DNA of 64,000 bases from Streptomyces cellostaticus (GTDB lineage Bacteria; Actinomycetota; Actinomycetes; Streptomycetales; Streptomycetaceae), in NCBI RefSeq assembly GCF_001513965.1, contig NZ_KQ948043.1, forward strand, positions 1-64,000, written 5' to 3'. The translations under genes and the position numbers were made by a program. Below are positions 36,345 through 44,879 of the stretch, piece by piece; position 1 is the stretch's first letter, and each line of letters begins with the position of its first letter. The notes below the pieces were generated by a model that had not been told where the DNA came from, made no database searches, and saw only the letters and a list, made by a program, of their open reading frames with translations.

Positions 36345-37022
36345 CTAGCGCGAACGCTGTTCGGCATCCATGGCGACGTGTCGGCCGAAGTCGCCAGGGG
36401 CGGGTGCGGCCGCGGGCAGCGGACGGGCGCCTTCGGGGCGCAGTCCGTGCAGGTAGACGGCGACGTGCCGGGCGGCGAGAGCCGCGCTCATCTCGTCCGG
36501 CAGGTGCGGCATGGGGCGGCAGACCATGGCGGCCGCGGTGATCAGGTCCTCCGGCGTGATGTCGTCCCGTACGACGCCGGCCGACCGGGCACGTACGAGA
36601 ATATCCTCCACCGTGTCGCGGATGGCGTGCTGGAGTTCCTGGATCCGGGGCTCGCGCACCACGGGCCCGCCGATCAGCGGGAGTACGAGGCGCTCGCGCT
36701 GTTCGAGCACACGCAGGAAGAGACGCTCCAACGCGACGGCCGGATCGGCCGGTTCCGCACGGGCCCCCTCCACCGCGGCCAGGCAGATCTCGAAGCCGTC
36801 GACGATGACCTGCCGGACGAGTGCGTCGCGGTCGGGGAACCGGCGGTACAGGGTGCCGGCGCCCACTCCGGCGCGGCGTGCGATGTCATCGAGGGCGACC
36901 GCGGTGCCCTGCTCTCGGAAGAGTTCGCGCGCGGCGGCGAGGATCCTCTCCCGGTTGCGCTGGGCGTCGGCTCGCAGGGGCGGCTCAGTGGTCACCTGAC
37001 GATCGTAAGCGGCGGCCATCAA
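36345..37022 (-). CDS. TetR-family transcriptional repressor
   Basis: A 225-residue regulator. The HTH reads NRERILAAARELFREQGTAV, ALDDIARRAGVGAGTLYRRF and PDRDALVRQVIVDG, followed by a helical ligand domain with LFLRVLEQRERLVLPLIGGP. The start is ATG 37022 or 37019; a GTG at 36995 (TTEPPLRADAQ) is also possible. It is divergent from the cupin gene, and the palindrome GGAGAATTTTCTCC lies right before its start, the expected position for autorepression and control of the cupin. The 309 bases after the lectin gene (36036-36344) hold no gene. Confidence 0.88.
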   Translation of the reverse strand: MMAAAYDRQVTTEPPLRADAQRNRERILAAARELFREQGTAVALDDIARRAGVGAGTLYRRFPDRDALVRQVIVDGFEICLAAVEGARAEPADPAVALERLFLRVLEQRERLVLPLIGGPVVREPRIQELQHAIRDTVEDILVRARSAGVVRDDITPEDLITAAAMVCRPMPHLPDEMSAALAARHVAVYLHGLRPEGARPLPAAAPAPGDFGRHVAMDAEQRSR

Positions 37023-37024
37023 GT

Positions 37025-37038
37025 GGAGAATTTTCTCC
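37025..37038. promoter_or_regulatory. TetR operator GGAGAA-TT-TTCTCC
   Basis: A perfect six-base inverted repeat sits three bases from the TetR start codon and 64 bases before the cupin gene, in the divergent promoter. Size and place fit a TetR dimer site. Confidence 0.6.
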
Positions 37039-37101
37039 GGTTAAGTCGTAAGGTGGTAGTCACGCATCGGCATCACGCGGCCGACGAGAAGGGAATCACC
37101 C

Positions 37102-37581
37102 ATGTCCGCAGACCGCTTCATCCTGTTGCAGCCCGGAGAGTCCCGGCAGACCCGCGTCCCGCTGCCGCCCGGCTTTGGTGTCAAGGTCGCCACCACCGAC
37201 AGCGAGGGCCGGCTCGCCGTCCTGGAGAACCGCCTGGACGTCGACATCCCGCCCCATGTGCACGAGTTGATGGACGAGTTCGTCTACGTACTGGAGGGAG
37301 AGATGGAGATCGACTTCCAGGGCAGGACATACCGGTTGACGCCGGGCATGTGCGCGCTCCTGCCCCATGGCATCCCCCACGCCATGCGCAACGCCTCCCA
37401 ACCCCCGGCGCGGGCACTCCAGATCTCCACACCGGGAGGCTGGGACCAGTTCATGGAGGACCTCTTCGCAGCCGGACCCGCGGTCAGGACCTCTGAAGGC
37501 GCCATGGATCTGGAGAAGGTCAACATCGTCGGCGAGCGGTACGGCATGCGGTACACCGAGGGCACGATGACTCTGGACTAG
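37102..37581 (+). CDS. cupin-domain protein
   Basis: A 159-residue single-domain cupin. Motif 1 is IPPHVHELMDEFVYVLEGEM, with His/His/Glu metal ligands, and motif 2 is LLPHGIPHAMRNAS; the barrel is flanked by FGVKVATTDSEGRLAVLE and a C-terminal EKVNIVGERYGMRY. Such proteins are often small dioxygenases, isomerases or quercetinase-like enzymes; no specific activity can be assigned. It is divergent from the TetR gene and likely under its control. Confidence 0.87.
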   Translation: MSADRFILLQPGESRQTRVPLPPGFGVKVATTDSEGRLAVLENRLDVDIPPHVHELMDEFVYVLEGEMEIDFQGRTYRLTPGMCALLPHGIPHAMRNASQPPARALQISTPGGWDQFMEDLFAAGPAVRTSEGAMDLEKVNIVGERYGMRYTEGTMTLD

Positions 37582-37599
37582 GCCCCCATGCTGTTTCGT

Positions 37600-37835
37600 T
37601 CGGATCTGGACTTTGCAGCTCTGCTGCGGGCGCCGACGGCGGTCGATGGCCTGGATCACGGGAGGGGTGCACCGCAGCCTGCGCGCTGATCAGGTTGCAC
37701 AGCACCGGCCGCTCGGCCATCGAGGCGGCCAGGGCTTCGGCCAGGCGGTCCCCGCGCTGCCTCGGCGTGCCTTCGCCAGGCGGGCAGGAGCGCTCCAGCT
37801 CGGCGATCCAGTCCTTCACCTCGGCATCCGGCGTA
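37600..37835 (-). pseudogene. TetR-family regulator fragment
   Basis: Minus strand: VKDWIAELERSCPPGEGTPR, QRGDRLAEALAASMAERPVL and CNLISAQAAV, then the similarity stops. 'LA.SMAERPVLCDLIS.QA.VLE.NVS' is the start of the ligand domain of a TetR subgroup. Neither the HTH nor the end is present. The frame stays open but no start is suitable, so it is a remnant. Confidence 0.5.
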
Positions 37836-38925
37836 CGTTCCGCAGGACACCTACCTGTGCGGCTACCGCCCCACGGACCTGGACGCCGTGCGCGCACTGC
37901 CGTTCGTGGCCTGGGCGGACGTGTACTTCAACGGCTTCAAGATCGGCCGGTCGCTGCAGTCGACCCAGCTGCGTTCGAGTGTCGCCGCGCCGGCCGATCC
38001 CCTGGAGGCGGCGGGTGCCGGGACCCGCACCGTCGACATCGTCCTGCACGAGGACGTCGATGCGAGCGTGGACGGCGTACGGGACCGGGTCGCAGCGGCG
38101 GCCGGAGTCAGCCCCGGCGACGTACGGCCCAGCCGCGGCAAGGTGCGCATGACGGTCCGCGAGGAGGACCTGCCCGCACTGGCCGCGCTCGACGAGGTGA
38201 AGGAGATCGAGGAAGTCCCGGAGCGGGTGCTGTACAGCAGCGTCGCGGGAACGCTGATGCACGCCCGCGTGTCCCTCAACGGCACGAAGTTCCGGGCGAG
38301 GGCCAGATCGTGTGCGTCGCCGACACCGGCTTCGACAAGGGTTCGACCACCCATGTGCACCCTGCCTTCACCGGCCGGGTCAAGCGCCTGATCGCCCTGG
38401 GACGCACGAGCCCCGCGCGGGTGGACGACCCCAGCGGGCACGGCACCCACGTGGCGGGTTCGGTCCTCGGTGACGGGACATCGGTGCTCATGGGCGGCGC
38501 CATCACCGGTACGGCTCCCGAGGCGCGCCTGGTCCTCCAGTCCGTGATGGCCGAGAACGGGTCTCTCGCCGGCATCCCGGACAACCTGCTCGACCTGTTC
38601 GAGCCGCCCTTCCTGGAGGACGGGGTACGGATCCACACCAATGCGTGGGGCCCGGTCACCCCAGGGCTTTCGTACGGCCCGGCCGCAGGCGAGGCCGATC
38701 AGATGGGCTGGGACCACAAGGACTTCGTCATCTGCTTCGCCGCGGGCAACGACGGCACGGACAGGGACGGGGACGGCCGCATCAACCTGAGGTCCGTCAG
38801 CGACGAGACAGGGGCCAAGAACGTCATCACCGTCGGAGCCGGCGAGAGCAACCGCCCCGAGATCCGGTGTTCCGTCGTGCGGTGGGGCGTAGACACCTCC
38901 ACCGCACCGGAGGCCTTCGTCATGA
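37835..38925 (+). pseudogene. S8 (subtilisin-like) peptidase, frameshifted and truncated
   Basis: The first frame reads YVPQDTYLCGYRPTDLDAVR, ALPFVAWADVYFNGFKIG and an inhibitor-like VRMTVREEDLPALAALDEVK. After a one-base shift near 38293 the second frame has GQIVCVADTGFDKG (catalytic Asp), DDPSGHGTHVAGSVLGDG (catalytic His) and FVICFAAGNDGTDRDGDG (oxyanion Asn). The catalytic Ser block (GTSMA.P) is missing because the similarity ends about 30 bases before the stop of the laz operon. Both ends appear cut, so it is dead. Confidence 0.75.
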
Positions 38926-38957
38926 TCAAGGCCCTGCCCTCGTGGCAGCGCTTGTGG

Positions 38958-40697
38958 TCAGTGCACCTGGAAAGGTGGGGCGGGGCGGCCCAGGGGGAGG
39001 AGGTACTGGACCGGCTCGTCCAGGTCGTCGAGGCCGAGGAGCTCGTGGGTCAGGTCGTCGTTCAGGCCGCCGAGCGGGAGGGTGGCCAGGCCGAACGCTG
39101 CCGAGGTGAGCAGCAGCGTCTGCGTGAGGTGGCCGGCTTCCAGCAGGCCCAGCCGCAGCGCCCGCAGGCCGTAGCGGCGGCGCAGCAGGCCGAGGTCGAG
39201 GTGGACCGTGAGCACCGCCGGGGCCTCGTCGATGCCCACCGCGTCCGGGTCGTCCGACGGCCGGGAGAGGTACGAGGACAGTGCCTTGAGCTCGGCGACG
39301 GTCGGCGCCGGGCCGATCGGGAGCAGGGCGCGGCGCTCCGGCACGCAGTGGTACGTGCCCGCGGCCAGCCCCGCGACATCCAGCGCCACCAGGCGCACGC
39401 GAACGCTGTAGAGGGCGCCGGCGCTGGGGTACGGGCGGTGTCGGGCGGTGTGTACGGTGCCGTCGGCGAGCGGATGGTGCGTCGCGTGGCTCTTGGCGTA
39501 CGCGGACCACAGCACCCCGCCCAGGGTCCCCGCGTCCAGCGGCCCGTACAGCGGCCCGCGCACGGAGCTGCGCCGGCGCAGCGCCTCGGCGAGCGACAGT
39601 TCCGGCAATGGGGCAGCAGGAAACGGGAGTTCGGCCGCCAGCTGAGTCGCCGAGGGGGCCGACGGTGCGGGCAGGTCGCGCAGCGCGGTGTCCTCGGACC
39701 GCCCGATCCGGAACTTGCTGCGCTCCAGGTACTGGTAGTCGGCCGCGCGGTGCCCGGCGGGGAAGAACCCCGGGTCGTCCTCGGTCTCCAGCAGCGTGCG
39801 GGCCGCGAGGCGGCAGACGGCCCGCTCCTCGTCGGGGGTCACGCCGAGCCGGTTGAACAGCATGTGCAGTTGGGAGGCCCATACCCAGGGCACGCGGTGG
39901 GCAGCCTGCTCCGCGGGCATGGCGCTGCGCAACCGGGCGTCCGAGGCGCCGACCCGGCGCGCCCACTCCGCCAGCCAGGGCGCTGCGGTGCCCTCATCGA
40001 GGGCGGCGCGCAGGGCCCGGGCGCGCCGGACCAGGCCCGGCCGCTGCAGGGCGAACACTGAGTTCACGCGGGAGTGCACGGCGGCCCCGGGCAGCGGCTC
40101 CACGTCGGTGATCCAACGCCAGGAGGCGGCGTGCCGGCGCAGCCAGCCCGAGGCCTCCAGTTCGTCGAGGCCGAGCGCGTGGGCGGTGGCGTGGGCGAGG
40201 TCGAGGGCGAGCGGGAGCCGGGCGGCGCGGTCCGGGGCCGAGCGCAGGGCCTCGACGGCCGCGTGGGTGGAGTGGGCGAACACCTCCTCGGCGAGGGGCA
40301 GCACGGCGGCGCCGCCGTACCGCTCGGTCTCGGGTACGTACGGCACCTCGCGCACCTCGCCGTGCCGGGACGGCCAGGGGCCGGTGACCTCCGCGGGCCG
40401 GGCGGCCGCCAACCCCGCCAGGACGGCGGGCAGTTCGGAGGCCGCACCGGCGGGCAGCCGGCCCCGGAAGCGGATCCGCAGGTGAGGACCGCCTTCGCCG
40501 TAGCGGATAAAGAACCAGGCGGCGCACGGATCGGCGGTCAGGCCGTCCATCAGCGGGGCGAGGTCGTCGGTGACGAATGCGTCCGTCTGCGCGCCGCTGG
40601 TGTGCAGGGCGAGGTGCAGGCTGTGCCAGGGGCGTCCGGGGCCCTCGGACGCGGCTTCGGAGGCGGCCGGGCAGGGGCGGGGGCGGGCGGTCGTCAT
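38958..40697 (-). CDS. lazF: LazF-like fusion: Glu-elimination domain plus azoline dehydrogenase
   Basis: A 579-residue two-domain enzyme, last gene of the thiopeptide operon. Residues about 20-300 are a thiopeptide-type SpaB_C domain (WHSLHLALHTSGAQTDAFVT, WFFIRYGEGGPHLRIRFRG), which eliminates glutamate from glutamylated Ser/Thr to give dehydroamino acids. Residues about 345-579 are a SagB-type FMN nitroreductase (RRRSSVRGPLYGPLDAGTLG, RPYPSAGALYSVRVRLVAL, EAGHLTQTLLLTSAAFGLAT), which oxidises azolines to azoles. Such a fusion is characteristic of LazF of the lactazole pathway. It lies seven bases after lazE. ATG at 40697. Confidence 0.9.
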   Translation of the reverse strand: MTTARPRPCPAASEAASEGPGRPWHSLHLALHTSGAQTDAFVTDDLAPLMDGLTADPCAAWFFIRYGEGGPHLRIRFRGRLPAGAASELPAVLAGLAAARPAEVTGPWPSRHGEVREVPYVPETERYGGAAVLPLAEEVFAHSTHAAVEALRSAPDRAARLPLALDLAHATAHALGLDELEASGWLRRHAASWRWITDVEPLPGAAVHSRVNSVFALQRPGLVRRARALRAALDEGTAAPWLAEWARRVGASDARLRSAMPAEQAAHRVPWVWASQLHMLFNRLGVTPDEERAVCRLAARTLLETEDDPGFFPAGHRAADYQYLERSKFRIGRSEDTALRDLPAPSAPSATQLAAELPFPAAPLPELSLAEALRRRSSVRGPLYGPLDAGTLGGVLWSAYAKSHATHHPLADGTVHTARHRPYPSAGALYSVRVRLVALDVAGLAAGTYHCVPERRALLPIGPAPTVAELKALSSYLSRPSDDPDAVGIDEAPAVLTVHLDLGLLRRRYGLRALRLGLLEAGHLTQTLLLTSAAFGLATLPLGGLNDDLTHELLGLDDLDEPVQYLLPLGRPAPPFQVH

Positions 40698-40704
40698 CGC
40701 GTCC

Positions 40705-42714
40705 TCACGGGAAGGGGTGGGGGTGGAGGGGCAGTTCGTCGTGGCGCGGTGGCCGGGCGGTACGGCCCAGCCGGTGGGGCACCTCCAGCAGCCGGTCCAG
40801 TCCCGCGGTGCGGCGGTTGACGTGCCCGAAGGTCATCGGAAGCGTGCCGGGGACGATCACCTTGGCGCAGTGCAGCCCCAGCCGGTCCCCTACACCCGGC
40901 TCGTCCTGCGTGACCGCGATGACCTCCAGGCCCTCGGCGGCCAGCCGCTCCACGGTCCGCTCCAGCAGCAGCGTCAGGTCGGCCACCGGCTCGGGCGCCC
41001 CCGGCCACCGCTCGTACCACGGCGTCTCCGCGGAACCGGTGAACAGGAAATCCAGCCGGGGCTGCGCCTCCGGCAGGGTGTTGAGGCCGACGTGGTCGTC
41101 GAGGTCCAGCACCAGCTCGGGGCGGTCCAGCATCGGACGCAGCCGCTCCGGGTCCCGGGGACCGCCCGGGGCCGAACGGCGGGCGGCTTCCTGGACGTTG
41201 GTGACCACCTCGGTCACCGCCGAGCGGATCGCCACCCGGGGATCATGGTGGGCGCCGGCGGCCAGGAACGTGCGGGGCGCGTCGGGATGCGCGCCCTCGT
41301 AGCGGCAGAGCGAGATCACCGCCGGCACACCCAGGTCGTTGGTGGCGTCCAGCAGGATCAGGCGGTAGCGCAGCAGCGCGGCACGGTCGGCCAGGGCGGC
41401 GACCTCCGGGTCGTCGACGGGGACGGCGACCCGGGGCAGCGGGGTGCGCGCGTACCAGGCCATCAGGAAGGCATCGCGTTCGGCGACCTCGAACAGCCCG
41501 TACAGCGCGGCCTCTTGGGGGCTGTTGCCCAGTCCGCAGCCGTTCGAGGACTCGTACACCACCCGCGGCCGGTCCGGCCCCGGTACGTCCCAGTACGCCA
41601 CGTGCTCGGGTACCGCCAGCGCGCAGCGCTCGGTGAGCGACCATCCGTACACCCAGTCGAGTGCGAGGTCCGGGGAGTACGGGACGGTCCGGCGGGCGGG
41701 GTGGCCGTCGAGCTCGGGATCCGGCAGGCCGAGCCGGACGGGGTCGAGTACGGCGTGCTCGCCCGCGGCGACGAGGTCGGCGTACGAGGCGCGGAGCACG
41801 GTGCGGCGGCCGGTGGGCCGCATCCCGGCGAAACGCTCCACGCTCTCGAAGAGGGCGACGCGTTCGCTGGACCGGAAGTCGCCCGACCGGCCGTAACCGC
41901 CGTCGTCGAGGGAGCGGCCGTCCGTCACCCAGGCGGTGGTCAGCGCGAACGCGGAGTCCTCGGTCCGGAAGAGCCGACGCACCGGACCGAACCGCTCGTC
42001 GTGCAACTCGGCCCGCAAGTGGGCATGCGTCGTACGGGCGTTGGGGCCGCGCAGCACTGACGGATCGGGCAGCGGCCGGGGCTCGGCCGACAACCGGGCG
42101 CCGGCGGGCGAGTCGTCCGGCAGCGGCCGGCAGACCGGGCAGCCGCCGACCGGCCGGATGCGGTGGGTGGACCAGGTGTACCGGTCGCCCTGGAGGATGT
42201 GGACGACGGCCCGCCTGTCGACCGCGAGCGGGTCGGAGGCGTCGGGGTCGGAGGCGTCGGGGTCGGATGTGAGCGGGTCGGCTGCGGGCGAGGCGTTCCG
42301 GCCGGCCGCGGGTGGCATCGGTTCAGGCGGCTCGCCCCTCAGCAGGTCTGCCGCGAGCCGGAGCGCCGCCTCGGCCAGCGGCGGGGTTCCGGTGCCGCCG
42401 AGCGCCAGCCGCGGGCTCTGCCACGGCACCCGGCCGCCCGCGGTGGCCAGCCGCTGGTACTCAGCACAGGCGAGGCAGGCCCGCGCCTCGGGGTGGAGTA
42501 CGGGCCCGATCACGGTCAACGCCCCGTCCTCGCGCACCGGCACGAACCGCACCGGATGGGCCAGGGCGTGCCGGCTGAGCCGCTCGGCCAGTCCGAGGTC
42601 CCACGCGGTCAGCTGCACGACGGCGGTGCCCCCGACGGTCGCGAGCGCCGCCGCCGGATCGAGGACAGGGACAGGGACGGGGAGGGGGAGGGCGTAAGGG
42701 TCGGCGGTGCTCAT
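40705..42714 (-). CDS. lazE: YcaO cyclodehydratase, LazE-like
   Basis: A 669-residue fused cyclodehydratase. The N-terminal third has two CxxC pairs, Cys80/Cys83 (ACLACAEY) and Cys192/Cys195 (GGCPVCRPL), that should bind one zinc, separated by an Asp/Ser/Ala repeat loop. The YcaO domain (about 240-669) includes SSNGCGLGNSPQEAALYGLF and EVAERDAFLMAWYARTPLPR (ATP/Mg site) and ends in the proline-rich tail HPHPFP needed for activity in the family. It uses ATP to cyclise Cys/Ser of the precursor into azolines. ATG 42714 overlaps the lazD stop by four bases, with GGGAGG upstream. Confidence 0.92.
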   Translation of the reverse strand: MSTADPYALPLPVPVPVLDPAAALATVGGTAVVQLTAWDLGLAERLSRHALAHPVRFVPVREDGALTVIGPVLHPEARACLACAEYQRLATAGGRVPWQSPRLALGGTGTPPLAEAALRLAADLLRGEPPEPMPPAAGRNASPAADPLTSDPDASDPDASDPLAVDRRAVVHILQGDRYTWSTHRIRPVGGCPVCRPLPDDSPAGARLSAEPRPLPDPSVLRGPNARTTHAHLRAELHDERFGPVRRLFRTEDSAFALTTAWVTDGRSLDDGGYGRSGDFRSSERVALFESVERFAGMRPTGRRTVLRASYADLVAAGEHAVLDPVRLGLPDPELDGHPARRTVPYSPDLALDWVYGWSLTERCALAVPEHVAYWDVPGPDRPRVVYESSNGCGLGNSPQEAALYGLFEVAERDAFLMAWYARTPLPRVAVPVDDPEVAALADRAALLRYRLILLDATNDLGVPAVISLCRYEGAHPDAPRTFLAAGAHHDPRVAIRSAVTEVVTNVQEAARRSAPGGPRDPERLRPMLDRPELVLDLDDHVGLNTLPEAQPRLDFLFTGSAETPWYERWPGAPEPVADLTLLLERTVERLAAEGLEVIAVTQDEPGVGDRLGLHCAKVIVPGTLPMTFGHVNRRTAGLDRLLEVPHRLGRTARPPRHDELPLHPHPFP

Positions 42715-44879
42715 CGGGGGCCTCCCGATCCGGTCAGGACCGTGAATCCGGATGCGCGCAGGGCGCGGGCGAGGGGGTGGTGGCCGGTGCCCCGCCAGGG
42801 TCTGGGGCGCATGCCGGTCAGGCGGTGCAGGGCGGCGCGCAGGGCCGGTTCCCGGGCGGCGATCGAGGCCAGCCAGGCGTCGGTCCAGCCCTCGTCCGCC
42901 CAGCCGGCCGGCTCGACGCCGGCCGCGGCGAGCGGGGCCACGGCGCCGCTGAGAGTGGTGTGCCGCGCCCCGTCCGGCGCGTGCTCCGCCGCCATCGCGC
43001 GCGTGACCGCGTCGAGGGCGGCGAGGGCCACGGCGTCGGATGCGGTGGCCTCGACGGCGCGGCTCACCGTGTGGGGGGAGGCGCCGGTAACGGTCGGGGT
43101 CGACCGGACCCGGATGACGGCGGAATGGGCTTCTTCGGAGCCGAGTTGCCGGACCGTCAGATCGGCTGACCGGCCCATGCGTTCGGTCAGCACGGTCCAC
43201 CAGTGGCGGGCCTGAGGGTGCGAGCGCCAGACGTCGTCACCGATGCCGTCGGCGCAGGCGCCGGCACCGACCCGATCCGCCTCTGACGCGGTGGAAGCGG
43301 CTTCCAGGCCGATGCGGTCGAGGACCGCGCGGCGCAGTGCCCGGCCGCGGGCGTGGTCGGGGCTCGCTCCGACAACCGGGGCCGACGGGCCGTCGGCGAG
43401 GGCCAGTTCGGCGGCTCGGCAGGCCGCTTCAAGCCGGGCCAGGTCCGCCCGTACCGCGCCGGCGACCAGCAGACCCGCCGGGGTCCGGCAGGACGCGAGC
43501 GACGCGGGCAGTTGCGGCAGGTCCCCGGGCAGTGGCGCGTCGAGCACGCCGAGACGCGGGTCGCTCAGGGCCGTGACCCGGCGCAGGGCCTCCCCGAGGT
43601 CCGGCGCGGGCGGGGCATCCGGCCCCCACCGGGCGGCGCGCGGGACCGCGGCCCACGGGTGGTACGTCGACTCCGGAGGCTCGGCCCCGGCGATCAGCAC
43701 GGCCGCATGCCCGGCCGCCGCTGTGCCGGAGGCGTCCTCCTGCGCGGCGGGGTCCGGAAGGTCGGCGACGGCCGCGAGCAGCCGCCCGGCCGCGGCACCG
43801 GCGAGCAGCGCGACATGCGTACGGGACGGTGTCCCGGCAGCGGCAGCCGTTTGCGACGGCGCCCCGGCACCGACAGGCATCTCGGACGGCGCCGTGGCCG
43901 GCGTCGCCGACCGCGACTGCGCGATGACGGGACCGCTCGGTGCCCACGGTGGTGTGCCGCTGCCGAGGCGGGTGGCGATCGCGGCGGCGTCGGAGCGGGC
44001 GCGGTCCGGGGGCCCTGGCGCGGTGACGAAGCCGCCGTCGGCGTCGCAGGAAACGGCCAGCGCCACGGCCCCGGACGGCGCGTCGGCCGTGATCACGGCC
44101 CGGTCGCCGGGCAGCCGGGCGTCGGTGGCGACCCGCGGGCTCGCGCCCGCGCGGCGGAGCGCCCGTACGAGGCTCATGGCGAGCGGGCCCTCGGGATCCG
44201 GTGCGGCGACGACCGGTCGCGCGCTCCGGATCGCTTCGACCGCCTCGGCCGGGTGGGCGGCCGACGAACCCGGCCAGGGCGGGAGTTCGACACCGTCCGG
44301 GTGCTCGACCAGCAGATCGTGCTCGCGCAGTCGTGCCGTGAGCGTGGCCAGCGCGACTTCCACCCGCGGGTCGGCCTGGTCGTTCTCGGCGGCCTGCGCC
44401 TGCGCCTGCGCCTGCGCCTGCGCCTGCGCCTGGGCACCGGCCCCTGCTCCGGCCTTGGCTTCCCCGGCGTCTGCCGGAATCCCTACGCCGGCCTGGGCTG
44501 CGGCGTCGGCCTGAACCCGGGCGTTGGCCGGGGCCCCGGCACCGGCCTGCGTGTTGCCGTCCGCCCGCGCCCCGGCACCGGCCTGTGCGCCGCCGGCGCC
44601 CCGCACCGCGCGGTCCGGAGCGAGCCGGTCCGAGAGCAGCTGCCACAGGGCCGGCAGCGCGCGGCTGCCCTCCAGCGTGACGCCGGCGCCGCGGCCGCGC
44701 AGGTGCAGACCCGTGAGCAGCGGAGTGACGGCCACACCGGGCCGCAGCCGGAGCCGCGGCTCCGGCCGCGACGCCGACACGACGGGGGCTTTGGGCGCCG
44801 GCGGAACGGGCTCCCGGCCCGGTGCGGGGCCCGCGGGCTCCGGGGCCGTGCCCGCTGCGGCGGCGGGGGCGTTGGTCAT
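42711..44879 (-). CDS. lazD: leader-binding (RRE/Ocin-ThiF-like) protein, LazD-like
   Basis: A 722-residue protein between pyridine synthase and YcaO genes; both junctions are ATGA overlaps. In lactazole-type clusters this position holds the protein that binds the precursor leader and presents it to YcaO. The N-terminal part (about 40-95: RLRLRPGVAVTPLLTGLHLR, TLEGSRALPALWQLL) fits an RRE-like winged fold. An Ala/Gly/Gln low-complexity linker from a (GCCTGC)n tract follows, then an alpha/beta region and a C-terminal domain (YHPWAAVPRAARWG, WWTVLTERMGRSADLTVRQL). Sequence is poorly conserved, so the call rests on context and size. Confidence 0.78.
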   Translation of the reverse strand: MTNAPAAAAGTAPEPAGPAPGREPVPPAPKAPVVSASRPEPRLRLRPGVAVTPLLTGLHLRGRGAGVTLEGSRALPALWQLLSDRLAPDRAVRGAGGAQAGAGARADGNTQAGAGAPANARVQADAAAQAGVGIPADAGEAKAGAGAGAQAQAQAQAQAQAQAAENDQADPRVEVALATLTARLREHDLLVEHPDGVELPPWPGSSAAHPAEAVEAIRSARPVVAAPDPEGPLAMSLVRALRRAGASPRVATDARLPGDRAVITADAPSGAVALAVSCDADGGFVTAPGPPDRARSDAAAIATRLGSGTPPWAPSGPVIAQSRSATPATAPSEMPVGAGAPSQTAAAAGTPSRTHVALLAGAAAGRLLAAVADLPDPAAQEDASGTAAAGHAAVLIAGAEPPESTYHPWAAVPRAARWGPDAPPAPDLGEALRRVTALSDPRLGVLDAPLPGDLPQLPASLASCRTPAGLLVAGAVRADLARLEAACRAAELALADGPSAPVVGASPDHARGRALRRAVLDRIGLEAASTASEADRVGAGACADGIGDDVWRSHPQARHWWTVLTERMGRSADLTVRQLGSEEAHSAVIRVRSTPTVTGASPHTVSRAVEATASDAVALAALDAVTRAMAAEHAPDGARHTTLSGAVAPLAAAGVEPAGWADEGWTDAWLASIAAREPALRAALHRLTGMRPRPWRGTGHHPLARALRASGFTVLTGSGGPR
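44392..44433. repeat. GCCTGC tandem repeat inside lazD
   Basis: Six perfect GCCTGC units and one variant encode an alternating Gln-Ala tract in LazD on the minus strand. Because the unit is six bases, copy-number changes would keep the frame and only alter linker length. Confidence 0.85.

Noticed and set aside
38912..38933. GGCCTT/AAGGCC inverted repeat between the S8 remnant and lazF as the laz terminator
   Set aside because: Only six base pairs with a ten-base loop and no T-run; too weak to claim.
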